64,000 nucleotides of DNA from Pelagibacterium sp. 26DY04 (GCF_031202305.1 NZ_CP101731.1:1302001-1366000); one strand, 5' to 3'. Positions 1 to 8,269 are shown, counted from the stretch's first letter. Numbers and translations: made by a program. The notes: a model not told the origin generated them from the letters alone.

Positions 1-164
1 CCTCCGCTTCCCGCGCCGACGGCCTGATGGCCCTCCTGATCGGCCATCGGCCATCCAAAGCCGACGCTTTCCTGCTCGTCCTGCGCAAGGACAGGTGGAA
101 CCAGCGTCAGGCCGACGACGGCCAAGGACGCGAAAGCCAGATGACCTGGCAATCTTAAAGACAT
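1..164 (-). CDS. Exported protein, N-terminal fragment (paralogue of the 11211 and 12692 genes)
   Basis: This gene reads leftward off the window edge, so only about 54 residues are visible. It starts with an ATG at 164 behind a strong GGGAGGAG ribosome site. A signal peptide is clear: a short basic start, a hydrophobic core and an A-x-A style end (VLAQ). The mature start, QESVGFGWP, resembles QESVGRGWP at the start of the mature protein encoded at 12692. That makes this a third member of the same exported family (inferred from this short stretch). A paired IclR-type operator lies 27-58 bp upstream, so it is probably co-regulated with wrbA and the hydrolase/dioxygenase genes. Function unknown. 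Confidence 0.75.
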   Translation of the reverse strand, partial: MSLRLPGHLAFASLAVVGLTLVPPVLAQDEQESVGFGWPMADQEGHQAVGAGSG

Positions 165-190
165 GTTGATCTCTCCTCCCAGAGCAAAAA

Positions 191-222
191 TTCGCTGTAC
201 GAAAAAATATCCGTACAGCGAA
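191..222. promoter_or_regulatory. Paired IclR-type operator, site A
   Basis: Two imperfect 13-bp palindromes, TTCGCTGTACGAA (191-203) and TCCGTACAGCGAA (210-222), start exactly 19 bp apart. Together they also form a large inverted repeat. The same architecture recurs at 1310, 2584 and 6078, which points to the IclR regulator encoded at 1735-2562 (inference). The site sits where the promoter of the leftward gene at 164 would be. Confidence 0.7.
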
Positions 223-701
223 TACTGTTGGCGAAGCGGTTGGGCTTGTCAAGGTGGCAGGGGGAAGGGTGGCGTGAGCCGGAGGTGAGGAGGGACAATC
301 CACAGCGCTGCTGGCGGTGCGGGAGGGGTTTGGACACACTTCTGCTGAGGGCGTGGAAGCCTTGCGGGTCTCCGGGTCAAGCCCGAAGACGACGAGGGGC
401 GAGAGGGTGCGGCAAGAGCCGGGAGGGGCGCGCATACCTTGCCTCGGGTCAGGCCCGGGGTGACACGGTGGGTTAGGACAAGGGCGCGGACAACGCGGAT
501 TGGGGGCACTCCCCTCTCCGCTCGTCATTGTCGGGCTTGACCCGACAATCCGCAGCGCTGCCGGTTGGAAGAGGCGCGCGGCAAGAGCCGAGAAGGGCGC
601 GCATATTTGGGAAGGGGCGTGGATCCCCTCGGGGCAAGCCCGAGGGTGACGAGGTGCGGGGGGAGCAGCCTTGGAGCAAGGCGTCGAATGGCTGATGGAG
701 C
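223..701. repeat. Non-coding stretch with REP-like palindromes
   Basis: No convincing gene is seen; the short ORFs here follow repeat sequence and have no ribosome sites. The stretch holds several palindromic units centred on CGGGTCAAGCCCG or its complement, at about 371-386, 441-460, 527-549 and 628-648. The 527-549 unit is a perfect 9-bp inverted repeat (ATTGTCGGG/CCCGACAAT) around a 5-base loop and recurs at 1452-1474. The segment 330-400 is closely related, in inverted orientation, to 1560-1640. These look like dispersed REP/RIME-type intergenic elements. The part next to 701 lies downstream of wrbA. Confidence 0.55.
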
Positions 702-1301
702 CTAACCGTGCAGGCGGCGGGCGATGTCGGCGAGGTGGCGGCCTTGCCAGGTGGCGCCGTCGAGTTCCTGGGCGCTGGGCATGCGTGAGCCGTCGGATAG
801 GGTGACGGTGGTCATCCCGTAAGGCGAGCCGCCGCGGACAACGTCCACGCCCATTTGATCCTGATAGGCGTAGCCCAGCGGCACGATGATGATGCCGTGG
901 TGCTGCAATGCCGCCTGGGTGCTGAGGATCGCCTGTTCCTGGCCGCCATGCTGGGCGGCGGTGGAGGACATGACGGTCGCAACCTTGTTGACCAATGCAC
1001 CCTGGGCCCAGAGCGGTCCCGTCTGATCGAGGAAATTCTTCATCTGGGAAGCCATCATGCCGAACCGGGTCGAGATGCCGAAGATGAAGCCATCATAATC
1101 CGCCAGTTCTGCCGGAGTGGCGAAGGGGGCATCCTGTTCGAGCTTGTAGTAAGCCTTGCGGGCTACTTCTTCGGGGACAAGTTCGGGGACGCGCTTGATG
1201 GTGACTTCGGCGCCCGTTTCGCGGGCTCCGGCCGCCGCCGCCTGGGCCATCGCCTCCATGTGACCGAAGCTCGAATAGTAAAGGACAAGGATTTTTGCCA
1301 T
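702..1301 (-). CDS. wrbA: NAD(P)H:quinone oxidoreductase, WrbA family
   Basis: A 199-residue flavodoxin-like protein, the usual WrbA length. It shows the N-terminal FMN-phosphate loop ([12 protein letters not shown], residues 8-19), [19 protein letters not shown] (77-95), TAAQHGGQE (114-122) and the diagnostic GGSPYGMTT (157-165). WrbA proteins reduce quinones by two electrons to hydroquinones in the cytoplasm. That would supply substrate to the ring-cleavage dioxygenases encoded nearby, or detoxify quinones. The start is the ATG at 1301. A paired IclR-type operator lies 9-40 bp upstream, covering the likely promoter, so expression is probably tied to the neighbouring IclR regulator. The family is secure; the role in this pathway is inferred from context. 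Confidence 0.93.
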   Translation of the reverse strand: MAKILVLYYSSFGHMEAMAQAAAAGARETGAEVTIKRVPELVPEEVARKAYYKLEQDAPFATPAELADYDGFIFGISTRFGMMASQMKNFLDQTGPLWAQGALVNKVATVMSSTAAQHGGQEQAILSTQAALQHHGIIIVPLGYAYQDQMGVDVVRGGSPYGMTTVTLSDGSRMPSAQELDGATWQGRHLADIARRLHG

Positions 1302-1309
1302 GCAATTTC

Positions 1310-1341
1310 TCCGCTAGGCGAAAATTAATTCGTGATACGAA
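1310..1341. promoter_or_regulatory. Paired IclR-type operator, site B (wrbA promoter)
   Basis: TCCGCTAGGCGAA (1310-1322) and TTCGTGATACGAA (1329-1341) start 19 bp apart, the same spacing as sites A, C and D. The site lies directly ahead of the wrbA start codon, where a bound repressor or activator could control wrbA. Confidence 0.65.
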
Positions 1342-1734
1342 GATTTTGATGGATGGAGGTGGGAAGTCAAGCCTCTTGGGGGCGGATCAGATTTGGGGGG
1401 CTGGACGGTAGGGGTGGCCCCACGTCTCCCGTGCCGCCGGATGTGTTGCGGATTGTCGGGTCAAGCCCGACAATGACGCCGGAGAGGGTGGGGGTAAGTG
1501 GCATCGATTAGGCGAGGAGGGGCCGGTCCATGTGGGGTGTTGATGGGGGATGCCACCTCTCCCCCTTGTCGTCTTCGGGCTTGACCGGAGACCCGCAACC
1601 TCTCCACGGCCTCAGAAAAGGTGTTTCCGGCACCACCGTCTGGCGATGCACGTACATGCGGCGTTCCGCTTCACCCGCCCCGCGCCGGCGGTTGGCCATG
1701 AGGTTCGAAGCGCGGGGCCCTCTCGTCTTCGGGT
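1342..1734. repeat. Non-coding stretch with REP-like palindromes
   Basis: No gene is supported. It contains a perfect palindromic unit at 1452-1474 (ATTGTCGGG/CCCGACAAT, loop TCAAG) that matches the unit at 527-549 in the opposite orientation. A longer unit at 1560-1640 is a near copy, inverted, of 330-400. The stretch separates wrbA from the 3' end of the IclR gene; both are on the minus strand. Confidence 0.5.
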
Positions 1735-2562
1735 CTAGCGGCCCGCGGGGGTGAGGGCTGTTTTGACCAGGACGGGGTATTGCGAGAGCTTGGCGGTGAT
1801 GTTGCGCGAGGCTTGCAGCAGGAGCGATAGGCGCTCCTCGATCAGGGCTTGTGCCGAGAGGCGGCCGCTGTAGCCCGAGGTGTTGATCGCGGCGACCGCC
1901 CGGCCTTCACCGTCGAATACCGGCACCGCGAGCGAGGCGATGCCATAGTCGAGCTCGTCGATGCCGACCGCATAGCCGAGCCGTTTGGTTTCCTTGAGGA
2001 TCTGCAACAACTCGGCCTGGTCGGTCACCGTGCGATCGGTGAGCGCCTTGAAGGGGGCCGTGGCGAGGAAACGATTCTGGGTGGTCGAATCCGCATAGGC
2101 CAGCAGGACCTTCCCAAGCGAGGTGGCGTGGGCCGGATAGCGCGCGCCGATCGCCGCGATGGGGCGAACGGCGCTTTGGCGCGAGGTGTGGGCGAGATAG
2201 AGCACCATGTTCTCATCGAGGATCGCCACCGAGGAGGCATCGCCGAACGTTTCGACGAGCTGGCGCAGCTCGGGGAGCAGGAATTCGTCGATCTGGCTCG
2301 AGCGCATATAGGACGAACTCAGGGTCAAAACCCGCGCGCCGAGCGTGAATTTGCGGCCGTGCTGGCGCACATAGCCCAGGATCGAAAGCGTATAGAGACA
2401 GCGGCGTGCGGTGGCCGGTGAGAGCCCGGTGCGGGCGGCAACCTGCGATAGCGTCATCTCGACATTTTCGCTGTCGAACGACTCCAGAACGGCAAAGCCA
2501 CGGGCGATGGCCGAGTTGAATTCCTTCTCGTCGATGACTTTGCCATCCAGAACGCTTGACAT
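1735..2562 (-). CDS. IclR-family transcriptional regulator (PcaR/PobR-like)
   Basis: A 275-residue IclR-type protein. An N-terminal winged helix-turn-helix (about residues 17-76, including TLSQVAARTGLSPATARRCL) is followed by the effector-binding domain (about 85-260, with the typical GYAVGIDELDYGIASLAVPV stretch). This subfamily includes regulators of aromatic-acid and beta-ketoadipate genes. The chosen ATG at 2562 has AAAGGGAG at good spacing; an ATG five codons upstream lacks one. The gene is divergent from the hydrolase/dioxygenase pair, and the paired operator at 2584-2615 between them suggests autoregulation. Similar sites at 191, 1310 and 6078 suggest it also governs wrbA, the left-edge exported protein and the citrate-synthase-like operon. 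The inducer is unknown; a ring-cleavage intermediate is plausible. Confidence 0.9.
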   Translation of the reverse strand: MSSVLDGKVIDEKEFNSAIARGFAVLESFDSENVEMTLSQVAARTGLSPATARRCLYTLSILGYVRQHGRKFTLGARVLTLSSSYMRSSQIDEFLLPELRQLVETFGDASSVAILDENMVLYLAHTSRQSAVRPIAAIGARYPAHATSLGKVLLAYADSTTQNRFLATAPFKALTDRTVTDQAELLQILKETKRLGYAVGIDELDYGIASLAVPVFDGEGRAVAAINTSGYSGRLSAQALIEERLSLLLQASRNITAKLSQYPVLVKTALTPAGR

Positions 2563-2583
2563 GATGCTCCCTTTCATAAAATA

Positions 2584-2615
2584 TTCGCTGTACGGATATA
2601 GCTTCGCTGAGCGAA
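2584..2615. promoter_or_regulatory. Paired IclR-type operator, site C (divergent promoter)
   Basis: TTCGCTGTACGGA (2584-2596) and TTCGCTGAGCGAA (2603-2615) start 19 bp apart. The site lies between the divergent IclR gene and the hydrolase gene, a classic place for autoregulation combined with control of a catabolic operon. Confidence 0.7.
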
Positions 2616-2661
2616 AAAATCAAACGCGAAAGCGACGCTCTACCGGGAGGAGAATCTATCG

Positions 2662-3336
2662 ATGGAGAGCGTTTACTCCGCAAGGGGGTCTATACCTGAG
2701 GATGCCTCGGCAGCTTCGGGTTTTGGGCTGGCCGAGTTTGGTGCGCCGTGGGGTCGATGTGACCGTGTGCTGATTGCGGTGCACGGGCGGGATCGGGATG
2801 CGGACGAATTGCCGAATGGGTTTAGCGCCCGGTCCGGCTGCAAGATGACGCGGGTTCTCGCACCTTATGCTCGCGGCAAAAACTGGTACGAGGGCCGTTA
2901 TGACGCGCCGTTTGCTGAAAACGCCGACGCGGTAAAGGCCGGCCTGGAGTGGATCGATACGGCGTTCGAGCGGGCGGCGGAGAACGCGTTTCCAGCCTCG
3001 AAAGTGGTTTTGGCCGGCTTCTCGCAGGGCGGGTGCATGGTGGCGGAATATCTGCTGGGCGGCGCGCACCGGCCGGCCGCCGCCGCGATCTTCACCGGCA
3101 GCGTGCTGGACATAGCGCACAGGCGGGCAAGCGCTAAGCTTGAGGGCATGCCTGTCCTGCTCTCGGGTGGCGCCGGCGATCCGTGGCTGCCGATGGACGA
3201 TCTCAGGGCCACCGGCGCGCTGCTCGAGGCGGCGGGGGCCAATGTCGAACTGCACATGTTTTCCGATGGCGACCATGTGGTCCGCGATCAGGAAATGTCG
3301 CTTCTGGGCCAACTCGTCAAAGGGGTTGCCGCCTAG
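2662..3336 (+). CDS. Alpha/beta hydrolase, phospholipase/carboxylesterase type (MhqD-like)
   Basis: A 224-residue cytosolic serine hydrolase. Visible features are the oxyanion region HGRDRDADEL (41-50), the nucleophile elbow GFSQGG (Ser121), a probable acid at Asp173 (GGAGDPW) and a catalytic His205 (DGDHVV). The ATG at 2662 has GGGAGGAG ahead of it. Proteins of this kind sit beside hydroquinone dioxygenases, as in Bacillus mhqNOD, and could hydrolyse an ester or acyl product of ring cleavage. Here the next gene, 66 bp on, is such a dioxygenase, so the two probably form one operon from the IclR-controlled promoter. A second hydrolase of this type is at 19398. The substrate is not known. Confidence 0.85.
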   Translation: MESVYSARGSIPEDASAASGFGLAEFGAPWGRCDRVLIAVHGRDRDADELPNGFSARSGCKMTRVLAPYARGKNWYEGRYDAPFAENADAVKAGLEWIDTAFERAAENAFPASKVVLAGFSQGGCMVAEYLLGGAHRPAAAAIFTGSVLDIAHRRASAKLEGMPVLLSGGAGDPWLPMDDLRATGALLEAAGANVELHMFSDGDHVVRDQEMSLLGQLVKGVAA

Positions 3337-3402
3337 GACATAACCCTGCGCGTGCCGCTGGCGGCCGGCGCAGCATCACGGACAAGAGAAGGAGGATTTA
3401 AA

Positions 3403-4434
3403 GTGTCTCAGCGTCCCAACACCAACAAGCCGGCCAAGGCCCTGGACGGCAATCATCACATCACCGGCATCACCGCCGATGTGCAGGCCAATGTGGACTT
3501 CTGGTGCCGCATCATGGGGCTGCGCTTCATCAAGAAGACGCTCAATTTCGAGACGACCTTCCGCTATCACACCTATTACGCCGATGCGGACGGCACGCGG
3601 GGGAGCGTGGTCACGTTCCTCGAGTTCAACGACGCTCCCAAGGCCACGCCGGGCAAGGGCAATCACGCGGCCGCGATCCTGCGCGTGCGCAGCCATGAGG
3701 CGCTGGACTACTGGATGGACCGACTGACCAACGAGCAGATCTATTCGGAACTGATCCGGCTCGACCCGACACAGCCGCGCCGGCTGGTGTTCGAGGATTT
3801 CGAGGGCCATACGGTCGAACTGATGGCGACCGACGCCAAGGACAAGCCGCTGGCTTTCCCGGCGCAGGACATTCCCGAGGCCTTCCGCGTCACCGGGATC
3901 GAAGGCATCCGCTCCTATACCACTCTCGACGAGCTGCAGCCCTATGCCGAGCACATGGGCTTCGTGCGCAATGACGCGCTGCAGCGCTATGAGCTCAATG
4001 GCGACACCAAGAGCGCGCGCTGGTACACCGCGCCGGCGCCGCAGGGGCCGTTCCAGGAGATCGGTGTGGGGCTGTGGCACCATCTGGCGCTCGATGCCGA
4101 CGAGGATCTGGGCGGCTGGCGCGACTATTCGCATTCGGGCCCGATCCCGACCACGCCGGTCTATGATCACCACGTGTTCGATAGCTGCTATACCCAGACG
4201 CCGGGTGGCATCATCGAATTGTGCAGCGCTGGGCCGGGGTTCCTGGTGGACCAGGACGCGAGCGAGTTGGGCGAGCGTCTGGCGCTCTCCAAGCGCGTCG
4301 AGCCGCTCAGGGCGCGTCTTGAACGCGAGTTGACCCCGATCACCAATCCACGCCGTCCAGACGGCTCGCTCAAGAGCGCTCCCCCTGCGTCGGGCGACAA
4401 GGCCAAGGGCGGCAAGGAAAAGGTCGCCGGCTGA
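3403..4434 (+). CDS. Ring-cleavage extradiol dioxygenase of the VOC/glyoxalase superfamily (MhqO-like)
   Basis: A 343-residue two-module VOC protein. The start is a GTG at 3403 behind AAGGAGG; the reading frame extends to 3352 but without a ribosome site. Metal-ligand positions expected for type I extradiol enzymes are visible: His18/His19 (GNHHITGI), His226/His227 (GLWHHLALD) and Glu272 (GGIIELCS). It resembles the MhqO group, which opens hydroquinones between the hydroxyl carbon and its neighbour. The C-terminal 40 residues are basic, low-complexity and probably disordered. It follows the hydrolase in one operon under the paired IclR-type operator. The exact substrate (hydroquinone, methyl- or methoxyhydroquinone, or catechol) cannot be read from sequence. 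Confidence 0.87.
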   Translation: MSQRPNTNKPAKALDGNHHITGITADVQANVDFWCRIMGLRFIKKTLNFETTFRYHTYYADADGTRGSVVTFLEFNDAPKATPGKGNHAAAILRVRSHEALDYWMDRLTNEQIYSELIRLDPTQPRRLVFEDFEGHTVELMATDAKDKPLAFPAQDIPEAFRVTGIEGIRSYTTLDELQPYAEHMGFVRNDALQRYELNGDTKSARWYTAPAPQGPFQEIGVGLWHHLALDADEDLGGWRDYSHSGPIPTTPVYDHHVFDSCYTQTPGGIIELCSAGPGFLVDQDASELGERLALSKRVEPLRARLERELTPITNPRRPDGSLKSAPPASGDKAKGGKEKVAG

Positions 4435-4442
4435 TATATAAT

Positions 4443-4467
4443 GCCTCGCCGCCTCTCGCGGCGGGGC
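4443..4467 (+). terminator. GC-rich hairpin after the hydrolase/dioxygenase operon
   Basis: GCCTCGCCGC and GCGGCGGGGC pair around a 5-base loop, just after the dioxygenase stop codon. No long T-run follows (only CCTTT further on), so it may be a weak terminator or an mRNA-stabilising stem. Confidence 0.5.
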
Positions 4468-4516
4468 GTTCGTCCTTTCGGGAAGGACACATTCCGGCGC
4501 GCGTCCGCTTGGATTG

Positions 4517-4542
4517 TGCAGGAACGCGACGGTTTAATGCAG
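4517..4542 (+). promoter_or_regulatory. AraC-type direct repeat before the binding-protein gene
   Basis: ATTGTGCAGG and AATGCAGG; their TGCAG cores start at 4517 and 4538, 21 bp apart. The pattern matches the 22-bp direct repeats at 11074, 21332, 26008 and 27221, which surround the AraC-type regulator gene. It lies 51 bp before the start codon at 4593. Confidence 0.6.
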
Positions 4543-4592
4543 GTATTAGAGGGGAGGGCTCGCCTTGCGGGGCGAGAAAAAGGGAGACAATC

Positions 4593-5909
4593 ATGACCAA
4601 GCTTATCCTGCCGCGGGGCATCGATCGCCGCCGGTTTCTCAAAGGCGCGGCCGGGGCTGGCACGGCGATCGCTGCCACCAGCCTGTTCGCGCCAGCTATC
4701 CGCGCCCAGGCGCCCACCATCCGCATCGGCTATGTGACGCCGCAATCGGGCGGGCTTGCCGGGTTCGCCGAAGCCGATCAGATGATGATCGCAATGTTCC
4801 AGGAAGCGGTGGCCGGCGGCCTCAGCATTGGCGGCACGACATATAATGTGGAAGTTGTGGTTCGCGACAGCCAGTCCAACCCCAACCGCGCCGGTGAAGT
4901 GGCCCAGGAGCTGATCGTTTCCGAAGGCGTGGACCTGATGCTGACGGCCTCGACCCCGGACACCACCAATCCGGTTTCGACGGTGTGCGAACTCGAGCAG
5001 ATGCCCTGCATCTCGACAATGGCACCGTGGGATGCGTGGTTTATGGGCCGCCAGGCCAATCCCGCCAGCCCCGAAGGGTTCTTCTATACCTACCACTTCT
5101 TTCCCGGCTCGGCGGACTGGTTCACGACCTACACGAACATGTGGGCACAGCTCGACGGACTCAATCAGAATGTGGGCGGCCTGTGGCCGAACGATCCGGA
5201 CGGCAACGCCTTCTCCGATCCCAATACCGGCTTTCCGCCGTTCCTGGCCAATCTGGGCTACAGCGTCAACGATCCGGGGCGATATGCGAACCTTTCGGAC
5301 GATTTCTCGGCGCAGATCTCGCTGTTCCAGCAGAATGACTGCGATATCGTCACCGGCCTGATGATCCCGCCCGACTTCACCACCTATTGGACCCAGTCGC
5401 TGCAGCAGGGATATCGTCCGCCGGTGTGTACCATGGGCCGCTGCATCCTGTTCCCCTCGGCAGTCGAGGCGTTGGGCGAGCAGGGGCATAACCTCTCTAC
5501 CGAAGTGTGGTGGTCGCCGAGCCATCCTTATTCTTCGTCGATGAACGGCATGACTGCCGCGGAACTGGCCCAGGCCTTCACCGAACAGACCGGGCGCCAG
5601 TGGACCCAGCCGATCGGTTTCACCCACGCCCTGTTCGAAGTGGCGCTGGACGTTCTGAAGCGCAGCGCCGATCCGAAGGATTTGGACGCCAACACCGATG
5701 CGATCGCGGCGACCGACCTCGAGACCATTGTGGGCCAGGTCGCGTTCGGCCGCGACAACGTGCCGGGCTTTGCCAGTGCCAACGTCTCGACCACCAAGCT
5801 GGTGGGCGGCCAATGGCGGCTGGCCGATGATGGCTACGACCTGGTGATCGTCGACAACCAGACCGCGCCGGAAATCGAAGCGGCCGGCGAAATGGAAGCC
5901 ATCGCCTGA
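4593..5909 (+). CDS. ABC transporter substrate-binding protein, branched-chain/amide type, Tat-exported
   Basis: A 438-residue periplasmic binding protein of the Leu/Ile/Val-type (Peripla_BP_6) class. The twin-arginine signal is clear: DRRRFLKG (residues 11-18), a hydrophobic run, then AIRAQAP as the likely cleavage region. The mature domain starts with IRIGYVTPQSGGLAGF. The ATG at 4593 has AGGGAGA at good spacing. No permease or ATPase lies beside it. However, a complete LivGFHM-type set without a binding protein is at 22515-25944, and both units carry AraC-type direct repeats. I infer they form one importer, possibly for an aromatic or amide substrate. A strong terminator follows. Confidence 0.9.
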   Translation: MTKLILPRGIDRRRFLKGAAGAGTAIAATSLFAPAIRAQAPTIRIGYVTPQSGGLAGFAEADQMMIAMFQEAVAGGLSIGGTTYNVEVVVRDSQSNPNRAGEVAQELIVSEGVDLMLTASTPDTTNPVSTVCELEQMPCISTMAPWDAWFMGRQANPASPEGFFYTYHFFPGSADWFTTYTNMWAQLDGLNQNVGGLWPNDPDGNAFSDPNTGFPPFLANLGYSVNDPGRYANLSDDFSAQISLFQQNDCDIVTGLMIPPDFTTYWTQSLQQGYRPPVCTMGRCILFPSAVEALGEQGHNLSTEVWWSPSHPYSSSMNGMTAAELAQAFTEQTGRQWTQPIGFTHALFEVALDVLKRSADPKDLDANTDAIAATDLETIVGQVAFGRDNVPGFASANVSTTKLVGGQWRLADDGYDLVIVDNQTAPEIEAAGEMEAIA

Positions 5910-5947
5910 CAAGCGAGTGCCCGACCCCCTCGGGCATTCCTCCCTGG

Positions 5948-5991
5948 CCGTCTCATGCGCTCCGTATGGAGATGCATGGGACGGTTTTTTT
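5948..5991 (+). terminator. Rho-independent terminator after the binding-protein gene
   Basis: CCGTCTCATGC (5948-5958) pairs with GCATGGGACGG (5974-5984), with one G-U pair, and is followed by seven T's. A second stem, TGCCCGA/TCGGGCA at 5918-5936, precedes it. Confidence 0.85.
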
Positions 5992-6077
5992 ATTCCGGCG
6001 CCTTAGCCAGCCCCGACAAAAAAGAGCCTCCACCGCAGACTTGTATCCCTTGACATCCCGATGAGAACTCAACAAAA

Positions 6078-6109
6078 TGCGTTATGCGAAAAAAATTTCG
6101 CTAAACGAA
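6078..6109. promoter_or_regulatory. Paired IclR-type operator, site D
   Basis: TGCGTTATGCGAA (6078-6090) and TTCGCTAAACGAA (6097-6109) start 19 bp apart, as at sites A-C. The site lies about 155 bp upstream of the citrate-synthase-like gene, so an untranslated leader of some length is implied. Confidence 0.65.
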
Positions 6110-6264
6110 AAATGGGGGCGGGGCAGATGAGGGCGCAGGCGAACTCTGCGCCGTAGATCATCAAACGCTGGAGAGGCGCGGCAGGAGGAGGTCAGTCTTT
6201 TCCGCAGTCCCACGCCTGAACCGTTGCTCTCCGTCTCCCACACCGAAAAGGCAGTAGGTCCAGT

Positions 6265-7071
6265 ATGAAGATCGGCCCAAACTCGACACGGCAAACCAAT
6301 ATTTCGACCGCGACGCCGGATCAAATCGTCATTCGCGGCAAGGATTTGTGCGCGGATTTGATCGGCAAGATCTCGTTTACCCAGCATACCTGGCTGCTGG
6401 TGACCGGCGCCATGCCCACCGAAACCCAAACGAGAGCGCTCGATGCAGCGCTGGTAGCGATCGCCGAACACGGGCTGGTGCCTTCGGTGCAGGCGGCACG
6501 GGTTACATATGCGGCGGCGCCCGAAGCGGTGCAGGGGGCCGTTGCAGCGGGGCTTTTAGGCTGCGGATCGGTAATCCTGGGCGCCGCCGAAGCGGCCGGG
6601 GCGTTTTTGCAGCAATGCATAGATGCGGGCGGAGACCGGCGCGCAGCGATCCATAAGGTGGTTTCCGAACTGCGCAGCGAGAAGAAGGCCATTCCCGGTT
6701 ATGGACATCCTTACCACAAGGCGCATGACCCGAGGACAGGTCGGTTGATCGAGGTTGCACGCGAACTCGGGATTTTCGGAGAGCATTTCGAAACCGCGCT
6801 CTTGGCCGAAGAGGTCATTCCCGAAATCACCGGCCGGAAGCTGGTGCTCAATGTGTCGGGCGCCATTCCCTCGCTTCTGCTCGATGCGGGCTATCCGCTG
6901 CTCGGCATGAAGGGCGTCCCGATCCTGGCCCGGACGGCCAGCTTGATCGCCCATATCCTCGAAGAACGCCAAAATCCTATCGGCTTTGCGCTGACAGAGG
7001 CGGGGTCGGAGGTCATTTCCTATTCGGGTGAACTCCCCGATGGCTTCGTGCCGCAAAAGACCGAGGAGTGA
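6265..7071 (+). CDS. Short citrate-synthase-superfamily protein (citryl-CoA lyase-like)
   Basis: A 268-residue protein of the citrate synthase fold, much shorter than a true citrate synthase (about 430 residues). Recognisable pieces are ATPDQIVIRGKDLCADLIGK (residues 15-34) and the active-site segment PGYGHPYHKAHDPR, which matches the GxGHPxH region of citryl-CoA lyases and methylcitrate-type enzymes. It is followed four bases later by a class III CoA-transferase, so the two probably act together: activation of an organic acid as its CoA ester, then cleavage or condensation at a citryl- or citramalyl-type intermediate. The ribosome site is weak. A paired IclR-type operator lies upstream. The specific reaction is not known. 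Confidence 0.8.
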   Translation: MKIGPNSTRQTNISTATPDQIVIRGKDLCADLIGKISFTQHTWLLVTGAMPTETQTRALDAALVAIAEHGLVPSVQAARVTYAAAPEAVQGAVAAGLLGCGSVILGAAEAAGAFLQQCIDAGGDRRAAIHKVVSELRSEKKAIPGYGHPYHKAHDPRTGRLIEVARELGIFGEHFETALLAEEVIPEITGRKLVLNVSGAIPSLLLDAGYPLLGMKGVPILARTASLIAHILEERQNPIGFALTEAGSEVISYSGELPDGFVPQKTEE

Positions 7072-7075
7072 AGGC

Positions 7076-8269
7076 ATGAATCTGCCCCTCAAAAACGTCA
7101 AGGTCCTCGAGCAGGGCACATTCATAACCGGTCCCTGCGCGGGCATGATGTTGGCCGATCTGGGGGCCGATGTCATCAAGGTGGAAACCCCAGGAAGCGG
7201 CGATCCTTACCGGACCTACCAGGAAGGACATTATTCACCGCACTTCCAGGCCTATAACCGCAACAAGCGGTCGGTGGCGCTGAATCTGAAATCCGAAGAC
7301 GACAAGAAAATCTTCGATCAATTGGTGGCTGAAGCCGACGTGTTCATCCAGAACTTCCGCCCCGGCGCCGCCGAGCGCATGGGGGCGGGATATGAGAGGC
7401 TATCGGAAATCAATCCCCGGCTGGTCTACTGCTCGATCTCGGGTTTCGGCAAGGATGGCCCTTATCGCGACCGGCCCAGCTATGATTCCGTGGCGCAGGC
7501 GCTGAGCGGTTTTCTCGGCATCGTGACCGACCGCGAACGTCCGCGTTTCCTGGGCCCGGCGCTGGCGGACGCCATCACCGGCATTTATGCCGCCTATGGC
7601 GTCCTAGGCGCGCTGGTGAGCCGGGGAACGGATGGGAAGGGCCGATTGGTCGAGGTTTCGATGCTCGAGGCGATGGCCCATTTCGCGATCGAACCCTTTA
7701 CGGCGCTGTTTGCACTCGGTCAGGCGCCGGTGGGGCTTGATCGGCCGCGTCTGGCGCAGGCGCACATTCTCAAGACGCGCGACGACAAACTGGTGGCCAT
7801 CCATCTGTCGAGCCCGGAAAAGTTCTGGGACGAACTGACCGAGGCCTTCGATGCCCAGCATCTGCGCGAAGACCCGCGCTTTGCCACACGCCTCGCCCGT
7901 ATCGACAATTACGAGGCGCTGGGAGAAGAACTCAACGCCATTACCGCCCGGCGGGATCGGGCCGAATGGGCCACGATCATGGAAAAGTTCGATGTGCCTT
8001 TCGCTGCGGTTAATGAAGTTGCTGAGGTAGTGGAGGACCCGCAAGTCAATCACCTCAACCTCATCGTGCCTGTCGAAAAGACCGGGGACGACGCAGCCGA
8101 TAGGGCCGTGCGCCCGGCGGTGACCGTCGACGGCGAGCCGTTCCTGAACGTGCGTCCCGCGCCCAGGCTTGACGCCGATGGCGAGGCGATCCGCCGGAAC
8201 GTGGCCGAAGGCAAGGGCTGGCCCGAGCTTGCGGCCACTAAGCGCCGGCTGGAGGAGGCGGCGCAGTGA
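7076..8269 (+). CDS. Class III (CaiB/BaiF) CoA-transferase
   Basis: A 397-residue family III CoA-transferase. Hallmarks are the N-terminal VKVLEQGTFITGPCAGMMLADLGADVIKVE-like fold, NRNKRSVALNL, the GFGKDGPYRDRPSYD segment holding the catalytic Asp region, and EVSMLEAMAHF. The ATG at 7076 is preceded by GAGGAGTGAAGG and lies four bases after the upstream stop, giving tight coupling to the citryl-CoA-lyase-like gene. Members move CoA between carboxylic acids through acyl-CoA thioesters. The pairing suggests activation of a dicarboxylic or hydroxy acid. A DUF6152-like gene follows 134 bp later and may be co-transcribed. Confidence 0.9.
   Translation: MNLPLKNVKVLEQGTFITGPCAGMMLADLGADVIKVETPGSGDPYRTYQEGHYSPHFQAYNRNKRSVALNLKSEDDKKIFDQLVAEADVFIQNFRPGAAERMGAGYERLSEINPRLVYCSISGFGKDGPYRDRPSYDSVAQALSGFLGIVTDRERPRFLGPALADAITGIYAAYGVLGALVSRGTDGKGRLVEVSMLEAMAHFAIEPFTALFALGQAPVGLDRPRLAQAHILKTRDDKLVAIHLSSPEKFWDELTEAFDAQHLREDPRFATRLARIDNYEALGEELNAITARRDRAEWATIMEKFDVPFAAVNEVAEVVEDPQVNHLNLIVPVEKTGDDAADRAVRPAVTVDGEPFLNVRPAPRLDADGEAIRRNVAEGKGWPELAATKRRLEEAAQ

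Noticed and set aside
228..509. Short ORFs on both strands in the left intergenic region
   Set aside because: They run through REP-like palindromes and have no ribosome sites.
4188..5912. 574-codon minus-strand frame opposite the binding protein
   Set aside because: It mirrors the sense gene with its Tat signal and family motifs; the reverse frame has shadow-like composition (His/Arg/Gly-rich) and no ribosome site.
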